This document shows, piece after piece, positions 1 through 13,183 of a stretch of DNA of 64,000 nucleotides (positions are counted from its first letter, which is position 1; every line of letters starts with the position of its first letter). Under the pieces are notes generated by a model. It was not told the DNA's origin. It worked only from the letters and a program-made list of their open reading frames with translations, and made no database searches. The stretch spans positions 69,381 to 133,380 of the forward strand of contig CAJNOL010000059.1 of the NCBI GenBank assembly GCA_905250125.1, written 5' to 3'. Origin of the DNA: Rotaria sordida (Eukaryota; Rotifera; Eurotatoria; Philodinida; Philodinidae). A program made the position numbers and the translations under genes.

Positions 1-523
1 CAATTGCTCTTTTCAGATAAAATTGATCATACATAAATTCTTTTATTTGTTTTAATTTTTCTAATCTTGTACCGTTGCTTTCAATATATTTTCTAAATCT
101 TGTAATATACTTCATGGATTTGATTTTTTTAAATCGATGGAAAATCGTTGCAAATCTGGCATACGGATGTTCATCTATCCATTCGATTATATTTTCCATT
201 TCTTCCAATGTGAAATGTTTGTTTATATAAGAATGTTCACTCTGATCATAATTATCAATTTCATCATCACTCTCTCGTTCATTAGTCATTTCATCATATT
301 CAGCATCGCTCCCTTCATCATCAATCAATTCATCATATTCATTAGCAAATTCAAGAGTATCATAACTATGACTCTTACTGAAGTAGCTGTCTTTGAATGA
401 CTTCAGAACCTCAAACAACTGTTGTGAAGCAAAAATTTCATCAGTAGTAGTCACAGAATTTTCAGATCCATATTCAGTTTCAGTCAAATATACAAGATGT
501 TTGGCGATGTTCAATAGATTCAT
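1..523 (-). CDS. Partial ORF, unknown function, runs off left edge
   Basis: An uninterrupted reading frame starts at the ATG at 523-521 and stays open for 174 codons to the edge of the window. The first third is ordinary. The middle (about residues 65-100) is very rich in Asp and Glu. The last part (about residues 105-174) is rich in Lys, Arg and aromatic residues and begins FTLEEMENIIEWIDEHP. The acidic linker followed by a basic helical segment gives it the look of the N-terminal part of a mobile-element or DNA-binding protein, but I do not recognise the family. Codon use is normal for the window and no frameshift is visible. The 3' end is missing. I am fairly sure it is coding because of the length of the open frame in AT-rich DNA, and unsure what it is. 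Confidence 0.5.
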   Translation of the reverse strand, partial: MNLLNIAKHLVYLTETEYGSENSVTTTDEIFASQQLFEVLKSFKDSYFSKSHSYDTLEFANEYDELIDDEGSDAEYDEMTNERESDDEIDNYDQSEHSYINKHFTLEEMENIIEWIDEHPYARFATIFHRFKKIKSMKYITRFRKYIESNGTRLEKLKQIKEFMYDQFYLKRAI

Positions 524-1070
524 GTTTTAATTTGATGAAGTAAACCTTTTTACACGGTATATATAGCAAAGAGAACAAGAGAATAATTATTAGATAATAT
601 ATTTCTTTGTGATTACTTAACACCAATTGCAAAGAAACAATCAATACACCACCAAATGATGCATTAATGCACTTTAAATTCAAGTATTAATTGTATAAGC
701 CATTTTTCATTTCGATATTACTTATACTTCGAGAGACATCGAAGCTAATGTGATCTTAATGATATTGATATATTCAAGAAAGATTCTTCTGGACGCTTAC
801 TATTAAAATCATGAGTTGATTGTATAAAAAACTAATTTAAATTATCCTAGTGGTTCTATACACTCAAACAGTGATTACCGTAAAAATTGAATATATCCTT
901 CTAGGCAAGTCAAGGGCCGCTCATATTTTAACCTTGTTAGTTTGGCAGTGAGAGCTTTAATTTGACCCGAATATATGCCGCTTTTCTCATGGACAGTACA
1001 AACACCTCCAATTATCAGATGATTATATTCTAGTCATCCATTCATGATTATAAGATTTTCAAAAATATTT
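524..1070. other. Intergenic, no recognised feature
   Basis: AT-rich spacer between the divergently placed start of the left-edge ORF and the 3' end of the GTPase gene. I see no repeat, no RNA gene and no convincing coding exon in it. Confidence 0.5.
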
Positions 1071-3956
1071 TTATTTTTTCCGTCGTATAGACACAATGTT
1101 TTTCAAATCCTGCATCACTTTTGATGAAGCTGCTTTTGCTGGCAATTGAATAGATCTTTCACGATGAGCAGCATAATTTTCTTGACCAAATTTTATTCCA
1201 TCGACTTGTTGTCGAATCTGTTTTCCGGTAATAGGTAATTCATAAAGAGTACCAACCAGATCGAAAATCTGTTCAGGTTTCAGGATATCTGTCATATCTC
1301 CTGATTCTTTCTGTTCTCTTATTGCATTTCTAAATAGTTCCATATTGTTAGTAAACTCGTCCATCATTTTTCGTAGACCAGCAATAACTTCTTCATTACG
1401 AGCACCAGCACTCTGTTTCATCTGTTCTTCACGAATGAAGTATTGAAGATATTCCAAAATATCATCATTTATTGGAAGAATAGAATTTGCATGAAGAAAT
1501 TTTGCTAGTTGTTTATAAACATCTTGAATTTTTGCTGCTTCGTCTCGTAAATCACCAATACGTTTATCAATATCACTCAAAGACATTCCTTGATTTCTTT
1601 CTCTACGTTTAGTTGTATTTGAATTGATATGAGTACGATTTGTTTTGTATTCATAAGTGATATGTTTATGTTGTAACCAATGACAGTCACATACTGTGCA
1701 GAAACCTGAATAAACAAAATAGAGTTTATAGAAGGATCATAAGAAAATTTTTATCTCAGTCAAAAAAACAAAATGATCCGTCTTAAGATTAGATATTGTA
1801 TCGTATTTGGTAGAAATCAATCGTTGTAGAGAAGCAACATATCTATTACAAATTAGAAAGAAAGCAAACTTACGATAAACCACTATATAGATGTTTCGCA
1901 CCTCGATTAGTTGAAAAGAGCATCTACATTATTCGGTGATGATGAATATTTTATTTCAAATAACTTTCGATAGAAATAAACTAGACACTTGTGAATTTCG
2001 TTGGATCAAAAATTGATCAATCAGCGGAATCATTGAGAAACATTTTGAATTCGAGATTAGAAAAATATAGTCTATTTGTTTTTTTGGTTTCTAATATTAT
2101 CCTTTCACGGAGTAAATTGTTCTGTTTCGATATACAGAAAGCTGATATATCTATCCTGTTGCGTTCAAGAGATATAAGGATTTCCAGGAATCTTCAATTT
2201 TGGTAAATTGACCCGAGATCACGAGGCTTCTAGAGAAAATTTTCTGGAGGTTCATATTACAATGTCATCACGAAGCTTAGCATGTTTACTTAGCTCATCT
2301 AGAGATATTTTAGAGCAGAGATTAGGAGTCAGTTTACTAAAATGAAGAGCCTCTGAAAATTCCTATATGTCTTGAACGGAGCAGGCTAGATGTGTCAGCT
2401 TTGTATATACATGGAAAGAGATCAATTTACTCTATGAAATAATTATAGTAAAAGTCAAAAACAAACGAAATATACCATTGTAATCATGTTCGAAATGTCC
2501 ATCAATGATTCACATGATTGATCAATTATTGGTCCAATGATTACGTTTTTTTTCGTACTATGTATTCTAACTGAGAAAAATTTTCTAATCTTTACCCTAC
2601 TCTACCTCACAGGGGAGAAGGGACAGGGTAGAGTAACTCTGCATATCTTCACTAATGATACATCAATGCTTTTCTTAACGATATTTTTAAAATGTATTGA
2701 AAAACTAAATATTAAAGTAAAAAGACTTTAAATGTATTACCATCTTCAGGATTCATTGCTGTACATTCTTCTAATTTTGGATCATATAATGTTTCTTGTA
2801 CGACACCTTTCAAATAACATTCATCATGACATATATGTATATATTCAATTTTTTTCTCATCATCCACATCAATAATTCGACAACAATTTTCACCTACACA
2901 CACCGTTCGTGGATGTCTCAATTGGATAACCTTAGCATTATTCTGTGGTATTCCTTCTAATGCAATTTCAGGATTATCGAGTACTTTATTTTTATGTTCT
3001 CGAGCAAGTTGAATATTTTCTTCAATAAGTTTTGCTGTTTCAGCAATTGGACGTGGAAGTTTTCGAATAAGTTGTTCAGCTTCATTCAATGAAATTGTAT
3101 TAGATATGGCATGAAGTGGACGTGTAACCATATGTGACATAAGACGACTATATTCTGTGACAGAATGATCCCAACTTCTAATATAACTTTGTGTTTGTTG
3201 ATCATCCAATCGGATACCATTCTTACGTATTGCTAGATAACGAAATGGTTCGTTATCAAATAAAAATGTATTCTCCCTTGAAAATGGTATTATAACACCA
3301 TGTTCATCTTGATGTTTTTTCAACATACTTTCAACAAGTCTTTTTGTATTACCTGGTGCAAAGAAAGTTGCTCGTGCATTTGTAAAGATAAAAATTAAAT
3401 TTTCCCTTGCATTGACATGTAAATGTCGAAGAAGTTCATTGACACAAAATCGAAAAAGTATAGTTAAACGTTCTTCATTTGGTTTAAGCAATATACATAC
3501 ACCATTCAAATGTTCATACTGAGCAATATAAGATAATATTTCGTGAAAATTTTTTTTATCTTGTTCAATTCCTCTAGTATCACCAATGCCTGGTGTATCA
3601 ATCATACGTAGATTTCGATCACCAATTGGAAAAACAAAACTTTGACATTGTTGCGTACTTGATTCACCATTATCACTAAAGTTTTCATTCTCGTCATTCT
3701 CACCAATATTGATTGATTTCTCGTCAAAAGAATCTGGTAGAGTAAAAGAAAATGAAGAAGGAATAACGGCTTGAATTTCATCTTCGACTGCATCTTCAAG
3801 AGTATCATTAACAATATAGTTAGCAAAAGCATTTATAAATGTTGTTTTTCCAACTCCTGTTGGTCCTAATAATAGTATGTTTATTTCTCGATCTCGAGGG
3901 CAATATGGATTTGGTTTCAAAACAGATTCTTCATCTATTGGATAGTTTTTTGCCAT
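1071..3956 (-). CDS. P-loop GTPase with Cys/His segment and helical tail
   Basis: Two exons, 3956-2741 and 1705-1071, join in frame (phase 1) across a 1,035-bp intron with GT at 2740 and an AG (TTTATTCAG) just before 1705. The product is 616 aa. The G domain shows Walker A GPTGVGKTT at residues 31-39, a switch II DTPG at 120-123 and FTNAR at about 191-195 where NKxD/TKxD is usual, as in AIG1/GIMAP-like and septin-like TRAFAC GTPases. A Cys/His-rich stretch spans the exon junction (CVGENCC, then CHDEC, then CTVCDCHW and QHKH), which suggests metal binding. The last 170 residues are charged, mostly helical and start MSLSDIDKRIGDL. Without the intron the two halves look like separate ORFs. By analogy with related animal families it is probably a soluble nucleotide-dependent scaffold or stress/immunity GTPase; the exact role is unknown. 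Confidence 0.8.
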
Positions 3957-5195
3957 TTTGATAGTTGATCGTTTATTTTAAAAATACTAAAATGATAGAA
4001 TTATGGTGCAGAATATTTTTTGAAATATCACACGAAAGATAAAAGCGTATCAAATAAGATAATTTGTTTTTTTTTCGCTTCAGGACATGTGTTTATGATA
4101 ACACGCATAAATTCTCTGTCAGAAGACTGACAATATTTTGTTGATCTCGAGTTCTATTTTTCACAGCCTACGCAAAGGTAAATGACGGAAGAAAGAGAAT
4201 TGACATAAATAATACAGCATTAGCCTACTCTCAATTCTCTCTTTCATTTTCTTTAAAATTGATGTCGAAATATTTTCATTTAATCTAACTATTGACAAAG
4301 ATACGATTCGAATGGGGTACTCATTTGGAAAAAAACCGGCTCTAGAGTTTCCATAAAGACAATAATAAAACTCTTGTTTTTCTTCTGATAAAGAAAAACA
4401 ATTTCGAATTTTTTTTGTCTACAGCTTCTTTCAGTTACCTGCTCGTGACTTATTTTGTTCCAATAAAGTATGAGAAAAAAAAAATATTCGAAAGTAATGA
4501 TTATTGACACACTTCAGATATGACAAAGAAAAGTAAAATTTAGAGACATACCAGAAAAAGAAATCATGCGACAATCAGCATTATTTTGATGACGTTTTCA
4601 CCATTCTGCAAATATAAGAAAAGAAAGAAGAAACAATGCTTTTTTTTCCAACTTACATTTTAAGGTGTTATAAACAATAAATTTATGCAGATATTATATC
4701 GAAACAATAATGTGTCTCAAAAATAGTGTTAGTCCATTTTTTTCAGTAAGACAGACTTATTAAAGAGTGTAAAGAAGAAAATTGCCGACTTTGAATAGAT
4801 TGTATCATGCCTTGTGGTTCAATTGAGGAAGAGACAAAGATGAAGATATTGAGCTATTTTTTAATATGTGAAAAGTAGAGAATAATAAATCAAGCACGAG
4901 GATTAATAGAAGAAAGAGATGGACAAGAACAATAACCCACAGGATCAAAGGAACGATCAATATATGGGTGTGTCCATGGGAAGTCGCCAATCAATCCGGC
5001 GATCTCGTTCAAATCTAATGAGACTTTCAGGATTTTTAGAGCTTTTTACGCTGATCATTTTGATGATAAAAGTTTTTAAATTTAATAGTATTTTCGATGA
5101 GATATAGGCAAAATACTTTTACCGCATTTTTGTCGTTTTTGCATATTTTTGCAAAAACTAAAGTCGGAGTAGTATCGAAAAATTGATGATATGAG

Positions 5196-5256
5196 GTGTG
5201 GGGTGTGGTTGTGGGTGTGTGAGTGTTAGTATTATCATTCACACCCACATTTACAC
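5196..5256. repeat. Telomere-like hairpin 1
   Basis: A GTGTGGGGTGTGG-type arm is followed after about 25 bases by a CACACCCACA-type arm, so either strand can fold into a stem. It is the leftmost of the TGTGGG hairpin family in this window. Confidence 0.7.
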
Positions 5257-6084
5257 TCTATCTATTTATTTTTGTTTTTTTTTCAATATGAAATGCGAAT
5301 AAATTATATTCTATATACAAGTACATTTCTTCATTGGTCTTTTATGAATAAAGTCAAAATTATAGGAAAATACAATATAAAATTTATTTTTTGTGTTTTT
5401 ATATTCACTAGAAAATGATAAATGACAATAATAAAGCATAGAGAATATTTTTAATAGAACACAACTGATAGATATAAATCAAGGTATTTCTAGAGTGAAT
5501 ACCTGAAATTTTCAAATAAAAATAAAAACAAAAAATAATTTTTTTCTACAAAAGTAATCACTAACGTTAGAGTATGCCAAAGATAATGACAGTAGCACTA
5601 CACTATATTATAGAACAATTTGAGGAAGTTCTCTTTCTCTATATATACTGATACTCCAAAAAATGTCCTCTAGTTCTATAGTATTTCACCATTCTTTATT
5701 TGTTATGATAATATTAGAATTTCGATCATAGCTGTTCACCGATGATTTTGTTGCGTAAGGAAAATTTTTGCTTCTGCATTTATGTTCATTCTGTACTATA
5801 ATTTATTTTCGGTGGCCAGACTCCACTTCTCAGAACACCTGAAAAATCATATGAGTAGTTTCGTGAAGGTCGAGAAGATGTTGAAGATGGAGTACGATTC
5901 GACGTACTGTCAAAGAACAATATCCATCCATTGCTTTAGTAATGATGATTCTCACAGTACAACTGACGAATTGCAAGCACAAACTAATCCGAATTGTGGC
6001 GGTATAACAACAAATAATCCTCAATCATCGTAAACTTAAAAGGATTACAGTTAGTTATATATCGTAACAGTTGATCTTGAAGGA

Positions 6085-6145
6085 GTGGGCTGTGGGTGTG
6101 GGTACTACTCTTATATCTATCACACCCACACCCACACTCACATCC
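6085..6145. repeat. Telomere-like hairpin 2
   Basis: GTGGGCTGTGGGTGTGGG, a roughly 20-base spacer (TACTACTCTTATATCTAT), then CACACCCACACCCACACTC. The arms pair almost completely. Confidence 0.75.
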
Positions 6146-6888
6146 TCAGTTCGGGTTCGGTTCGTTTTCGGTCTCTGATGTCAAAAACATTGTGTTACCA
6201 TAGCCGTATCTTTGGATAGCAACAACGAAAAGATCTGAAATTTTCACGATAAACTAGTTTCAATAAGATGTATCTCTGTGCAAAATTTCAAATCGAAATT
6301 CGAAAATGAGTTTTTCTGATGTTTTTGAGAGGGACCACAGCATTGAGCTAACAAACATGGTAAAAATGCAATATCTAAACAGCAACAAGCTATCAGCCTG
6401 AACTCTTTTCACAGTCTTCGTAGCTTGCTATGACATACATGATGCACATGATTTCAACTTAAAAGTGATAGATCATCTGGAGACTTTCCTTCATAAATGA
6501 TATCGCTCCCTATCATTATCTGCATGGAATGTTTCCTTTCCTTTCACTCTATCAACATCCATCTCGTATTGATCACGTATCAGTTAGTGTTATTGATTCA
6601 TATGTAATACAGACATTACCATTTAGGATATCAAATTGAATTATTTCTTACTCTCGATCTTGTTTTTACGAAGAGAATATTTTTGGTTAATGCAACGACA
6701 AATCGGATTGAGTAGCTTATCTCTACCCTCGGTAATGATGTTTATTTAGCTACTTCACATACAACACACGCTTATATTGGAAAGAGCAAGAGAGAGAGAG
6801 ATATGAGCACAGGAGAGAACAATAGAGACAAGATAAAAAGGAAAGAGGAAGAGAAGATCAGCGAGAAGTGATATCAATATTGGCACAG

Positions 6889-9800
6889 TTAAGTCTTAAG
6901 CATGGATTCCCGTTCGATCATTGTATTATCCGTTGGAATTCCGTCGTCTTTCTGTGCTAATGTCCGTTTCATAGTTTCCTATAGGAAAATCAAGTAATGA
7001 ACGTAATGAATTAACAACTCGATAATATGATGATACTCACTTTTCTTGATGAAAAAAATGAGAATATCTCATCTCGAGATATTATCAATGATTTATCTAC
7101 CATTTTTGAATCTTTTGAATCTATATCGGAAAAAAAATAAATGAATTTGTAAGCCAATCATTTCTCTCCTCCGAAAATCTATTTATTTTACCAAAGATAA
7201 AGCTAAAGACCACTCCAAGAAGTAGAGTGATAATGGTACCATTAAAAACAAACCACGTAGGAGCTATTGAGTAGAGTGATATCAGTGGATTGTAGCTATT
7301 AATTGAAGGGAAATATGAGTTGGTCTCTTTTTACTTGTGCCAAACGGCATTACTTTTGATTTTTTGACATCGGTACACTGATATTCACTGATGGCACACA
7401 ACCAACAACTGAAGTCGGCAATCGTCCGCCTTGTTTATTAGGTGGTTTTACAGTGAGAGTACTTCCAACAAGAATCCACATTTGAAATACCAGGCAGAGT
7501 ATAAAGGCCATAAGAGCACTCTATGGAATGAACAAACCAAATCATATATAGAATCTATTCAATAAATGTAATTGATATATTCACTCGACTTTGAACATGT
7601 GCTGTAAAGAGTCCAAGTAAATAGATCCCAAGAATGGGAGCTGTAAAGACGCCGAAGATCTGTAAAATTATCTAGATGAAAGAAATAAAAGAAAACAGTC
7701 GGACACGTAAGAGAACTATAGAATGAAACTAACTGTAATGATGTTGGTTTTCATATAAGACACCATGAATGCAAGAAATATAATGAAAAGACCGAATGCG
7801 ACGGCTGCAATCCATAAGTAACAAAATTATGACAAGACAGAGAATGATACTTACACAGAAGCTTAGATACCGTCGCTTGGCGTTCATTTGACATTGGGCG
7901 TGCGAATGACATTCGTTTATAGATATCTTCGACAACGACTGCTGCTATACTATTCACTGCACTTGAAATTGTACTTAACGATGCGCTCAAAATACAAGCT
8001 ATGAAAAGACCAGTGAAATCAGGAAATCGTCCCAATATTTGTGTAACAAACAAAGGATACAACTGTGTCAAGAAAAAAAAAGACATATTATATTCAAACT
8101 TCTATACATTGATCGTCGTACTTGATCTGATCTCGAAATCAATTTAGCTTTAAGTGGATCGCATTGACTATACTTTGCATAGATAAGACATCCAATGCAT
8201 GCCAAGAGAATTTGCATCACTACAGTCATCGCATAATTGATCCAAACAACTCTATGTAAACGAAATTGACAATTCGTAAATTTAATTCCAAAATACCTTT
8301 GTGTTGCCTTTGTATCTTTGACACACATATATCTTTGTGCTTGAGTCTGTGTGCATGCATACACGGCTACGTCAAAGAAGGTGAGACCAATAAACAGACT
8401 CCACAGAGTATAACGAACAGATGGATCTGGAATGATACTGAAAGATAAAGAAGATTAAAAATAGCTAAACGACTTGAGCATATAAGAGCCGTTCTGAGAC
8501 CATCTTCAGTTTCTCTCTGCTTAGGACTTACTTTATGAACGATTTCACAAGGAATCCTCTGGTAAACAAAATAAACCTATTTCTAAAAGATCTAGACTCA
8601 TTTTGGTCCAAAATACTGATAGTTTCGATACAAAAAATATTTCGAACCGGAAAATGTGTGAATCAACTACTTATTCGATAGTCTATCTCTGGTGAAAATT
8701 GCAGCTCGAATGCTCGAAGTGTTTCTGAGTAACGATATAAATATTGTTTCAAATAAGTATGAAAACTACGGGGTGGAACATTATATGCAACGAGACTTAA
8801 TTAAAGTCATTTATTAATTGACTCAACTTAATACTTAATATTAAGTGTTAAGTAACAACTTTAAACTTAATTTTAAATTAAGATAAATGGTCCACTCCTA
8901 ATGAACAATATCCCGAGATAGGAAAACAAAATGGGTTCTCATTGATTCGGAAAGCTCGAAAAAAAGGACTACAAAGTTATGTACCTTTCAATTTGTTGTA
9001 GAAGTGATCCTCGTTGAAAAAGATAATCTGACTTTTGTTTACAAACCATTTCTTTTAGTTTTTGAACAGTATTCAGTAGATTTTGATAGGGAAAAGTACA
9101 ATTTCAGTCAAAAGTAATAATATATTTCGAATCAACACGAAACATAGATTCAAATTTTCTGAATTTCATAGTTTTTCGTCGAACTTTTTTCTTCTGAAAA
9201 AATTCAGGAGAGCTTCTCACGACGTCCAACTAAAAAATGAGTTTAATTAGAAAACTGTTTGAACAGCGGAAAACAATTTCAGAGCTTGTAAAACATTATT
9301 AGAAGACAAAGAACAGATAACTAAAAAATAAGAATAGTGTTTTGCTTAAACCCACTTATTAGCTGGAGGTTGAGAAGGCTTCCGTTGAATTTTTTCAGAA
9401 GAGATAAGTACGATCTGGAACTTTCAGAAATAGGTTTATTTTGATTATCAAAAAGTTTCTTGTGAATTCTTCATAAGATAAGTCGTAAACGAAGAAAAAC
9501 TGAAGATGACCGCAAAATGACTCTTTTCTGCCCTTATCCCTCATTTTCATAGTTTTCATTGAAACTCTCCCATTGTAATAGTCATTGTTCAAATTTTCTT
9601 CTACGGTACTGTATATAGAAAACTTAAACGATTTTTGTATTGTATAAAGTGTCAATATGCATTCGTATCATTTCATGATTTTTCAATGGAGATAGGTATG
9701 ACTTTCAGCATGAGATAATGACGCGTTACTCAACTTGATTACTCATCATAATTACGAGAAAGATCCTGGAGAGTGGAAAATATTTTTGATAACCGTTATC

Positions 9801-11091
9801 TTTTTCAGTCTTCCATTCTATTGTATTAGCTCGTATACGTACACCCAGAATTGAAATCGATTTCCTCTAGATACTGTTTCAACTGCTTTTACGATTTCAC
9901 CAGCATCGATGGAGCCTATATAATTATGAAAGATGAAAATTGCTATTTGAACCAACAAAATAATCGATACATACCAAAAACAATCGACATAATAATGCCA
10001 AGAAACATCATGACAGCTTGTATAACATCAGTCCAAATCACAGCTTTAATTCCACCCTACCATTTATTTGAAGATGAAACATCGAATCATTAAAACAAAT
10101 TCAAGATTCCTTCATTTCAAAGTTCATGACGAGCACTTACGATGCTCGTATAAATTGTGCAAACCAATTCGCACGAAGCAACTGCAAACCAAATGTTTAT
10201 CCCAGTCACTTGACTCAATGCCAAGCTCGGCCCATAGAGAATAACACCCATATTTAAAATCTTGACACATGATCTACTGATTTTCAAGTGCGAAATCACT
10301 TTTATTCTACTTACAGTGCCAATAATAAAAGTACATGTCACCATAATACGAACTGATAGTGAGAAGCGTCGCTCAAGATAATATTATTGACGAAAAGTTT
10401 GTTTGAGAATTTTGGAAGTTATGTCTAGATTAGTGGCAGAACCAGGATTTCACTAGTGAGAGAGAAGCTGTGTCCTCTAGTGGAGAACTTCAGTCCCATC
10501 ACCGCGGATGGTCCTACCACTAGTCTAAATACGTACAGCATAAATACTGACGTTGTCAATCTGACGAAATTTAGGTATAAACACTTTCGTCGTTATATAG
10601 GTTGCCATAAGTGCAGCGAATACTTAAGAAAAAAATGAACATGAACATAGAGTGAGAGATAAGTTTTGAATAGCATTTTGAAGTGATACATGTTTTTACA
10701 TGTAGACAAATATTTTGCTACATACTGCTATACAATATCATGGTTCCGTATAGATAGTACTCCACAGGTATTCCAAGTAAACTGACCGCAGACCTGACAC
10801 CCGCCAGCAAGCTTATTGCTGTTGGCAATACCTATAAGAGCAAATGGTAAGAATTTCATATATGTATGTGTTTTTTTCTTAAAATTGTGTTACCGTCATT
10901 CGACCATCGGCCACGAGAAATTCTCTTGCTGACAATTGTTTCGAACGAATACAACCTTGATAGATACCTATGCCGGCCGAAAAACCTGTAAATGTTAAAT
11001 AAACAGTTGTCTATGTCGAGAACATTTGTCTATAGTTAGGCTTACTCAAAAGTAGAACTAAAACTCCATAGTCGATCCAGCCGAGATACAT
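6889..11091 (-). CDS. SLC5-type sodium-coupled solute transporter, 17 exons
   Basis: Exons (reverse strand): 11091-11046, 10985-10894, 10831-10726, 10622-10537, 10371-10315, 10260-10141, 10056-9975, 9915-9843, 8437-8297, 8251-8122, 8062-7855, 7804-7734, 7659-7585, 7520-7354, 7295-7192, 7120-7041, 6978-6889. All are bounded by GT-AG and all phases agree, giving about 575 aa, the usual SLC5 length. Diagnostic segments are SAGIGIYQGC (TM1), GPSLALSQVTGINIW, GGIKAVIWTDVIQ and STISSAVNSIAAVVVEDIY. These match the monocarboxylate/multivitamin branch (SLC5A6/8/12-like), plasma-membrane symporters that use the Na+ gradient to import small organic anions. The ATG at 11091 directly follows a CAG, so an upstream non-coding exon is possible. 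Oddity: the YLE codons expected before RRFS lie just upstream of the only usable AG at exon 5, next to a transposon in intron 4. Substrate is not predictable from sequence. Confidence 0.88.
8767..8900. mobile_element. Short hAT-like MITE in transporter intron 8
   Basis: Ends TACGGGGTGGAAC on the left and GGTCCACTCCTA (reverse TAGGAGTGGACC) on the right. Flanks ATGAAAAC and ATGAACAA resemble a decayed 8-bp target duplication (6 of 8). The interior GACTTAATTAAAGTCATTTA is shared, in the opposite orientation, with the right part of the element at 11205-11722. Confidence 0.6.
10426..10527. mobile_element. 102-bp MITE in transporter intron 4
   Basis: Left end TAGATTAGTGGCAGAACCA and the reverse complement of the right end TAGACTAGTGGTAGGACCA agree at 16 of 19 positions, so this is a miniature inverted-repeat element. 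It ends 9 bp from the exon 4 splice donor and fills most of the 165-bp intron. I could not see a clear target duplication. Confidence 0.6.
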
Positions 11092-11204
11092 CTGAAAGTA
11101 TTGATCATATGCACAATATCTCCAATTAGAATATGATGCGAAACAGCCTCCTCCAGTTAATGTCAACATGTGACGTAATTTAATTTAGAGAGAGCAATCA
11201 TAAA

Positions 11205-11722
11205 TAGAGATGGACCATTTATCTTAATTTAAAATTAATATTAAGTGTTAAATGATTGGATTAGGCAAATCTCATTCGTTTCCGACTGTTTCATTACTAC
11301 TGTAGGAACGTAGCATGATATTCTTCGGGCAGTATGAAAGAGAACCCCGTATAATCCTAGGATTGGTCTGGAAAATACTATGTTTTGTCTTTACAATATA
11401 GGAGAAGGACCATCCTGAAATCTGATCGGTTGATATCTAGTTTCTATCAACAAATTAGATTTTAGGAGGGCTTATTCTCCTCCATTGTAAAGACAAAGCA
11501 AAGCCATGTCCGAGTCAATCTTAGAGTTATCCGCAATTCTCTTTCATATGGCTAGAAGAATATCATGCTGCGTTTCTACAGCAGTAATAAAACATTCGAA
11601 AATAAATGAGATATACATAATTCTATCACTTAACGCTTAATTTTAGCTGTATTAAGTATTAAGCTGAGTCACCTAATAAATGACTTTAATTAAGTCCCAT
11701 TAAATAAAATGTCCGATCCCTA
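11205..11722. mobile_element. hAT-like foldback element with 8-bp duplication
   Basis: Ends TAGAGATGGACC and GTCCGATCCCTA are inverted (reverse of the right end: TAGGGATCGGAC). The flanks ATCATAAA (11197-11204) and ATCATAAT (11723-11730) match at 7 of 8, the duplication size of hAT elements. Inside lies a large hairpin: arm 11271-11426 pairs with 11453-11610, with about 26 bases between, at roughly 75-80% by eye. No transposase is encoded. Confidence 0.75.
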
Positions 11723-11730
11723 ATCATAAT

Positions 11731-13183
11731 TGATAATATTGTACATTGGCAATTAGTTCAGAATCGAATGTCATTGAACTGTTGGCTAAACTTAAGTGAG
11801 TTCGACACTGCATCAGCTCAAAATCTCCAAAAAGCATTTATATTTCAATCATATTTTAAAGTTATCTCTGAGTTAATGCAAGTCGAACTTAAAAAACCGC
11901 GGCGGACTGTTGACAGAAGCTTCTCCTAGCTTTTTTACGAGATAAAAAGAAATGGTGGAATAGCAAAAGTCAATAAAGATACTCGACACTATCGTTATCA
12001 CATCATTTCTATATAGTATGCGCAAACTTGCTGCCAGTAAAATAAGAGGTGATACGGCAACTTCGAATCTCACATAGGGTTTCAAAGTGCTTGTTAGTTC
12101 TCTCGACTGTAGGGAAGGTGATATTAAATAAAACGAGTTTGTGTATATGTTTGTATCATTACTTGCACGTGTATAGTCAAGTGTGTACTTATATTAGTAT
12201 AATTTATAAGGTTTGACCGAAGGTAATCGGGGTCGCAGAATTCAGATCTCCAATTAGTTTTTCAAAACTTGCTGCTGGATTTCTTCAGTGTGGAAAGCAT
12301 TTTTTTGGGAAAAATAACGATTTTTGATATAGTGACGGAAGAAAGATATTCGAGTTCTGGGAATCGAAATCTTTAGTCGATTTCTAGAAGTCTTCATTTG
12401 GAATTTTATTGACGGAGAAAATGTTTTAGGAAAATAATGATTTCTCGCTGGGTTGAACATAGGGTTGTCTGAAATAATATGGTTTCCAGTATGGCGATCA
12501 TGTAGAGGGTAACATGTTCAGATGTGTTAGCGTAGTTACAGGTTCGATAATCTCAGTAACATCAATTACATATGAGATTTTTTCAGGCCACGAATTGAGC
12601 CAATCAACTGGTTTTATTGTTCGGCTACGGGTCTGTCAAGTTTTATTCGGCTAGCAGTTCGTTTAATATGTTGCCGGTTTGGATGCGGGTATGGGTATTT
12701 CCATCATTCATACTCATAACCACATGTTCTACAAACAGAGACCAAGTAAAGAAATTTAGAATCCAAAACAACACTTTGAGCTTCAGAATTGCGCAATGCT
12801 TATTGTGTATGATGAAATTCGATATTTTACAACAGGTGTACTAATTGCACAATCTCTACTCATTACAACTTATATACGTGGTAAATGATGAAAGAGAACG
12901 GCGAGCCACGATCGATGGCTAACAAGTGAATATTATGAGACTAAAGCTTAATATTGGGTTCTTTGGAACCACGGCTATCGATCAATCTGATACTCACCTT
13001 GCTTTTTTTTTGCTTCGAAATTTTTTGATGGAAGTAGTATTGAAACATGCGAAGTATCGTATGATGAAGTTTTCCATTATTAAATATTTTATTTCTTCGC
13101 TGTGGCTTGTAGTTGTAATCCTTCTCACGCTTCATTGTCATCATAACACGGTCGAGTTGCGTCTTATAGCGGAGAGGGAAAAT
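11731..13183. other. Intergenic, nothing recognised
   Basis: About 1.45 kb of AT-rich DNA between two transposable elements. It has short reading frames on both strands without family features, and no repeat or RNA gene that I can support. Confidence 0.45.

Larger units (their letters stand above)
3957..6888. other. Intergenic spacer between GTPase and transporter
   Basis: About 2.9 kb of AT-rich DNA. It holds two telomere-like hairpins (listed separately at 5196 and 6085) and a GA-rich stretch around 6785-6850. The short reading frames here have no family-like features. I see no RNA gene. Confidence 0.5.

Noticed and set aside
10456..10638. Forward frame at the transporter intron 4
   Set aside because: It overlaps exon 4 of the reverse-strand gene and the MITE; a shadow frame.
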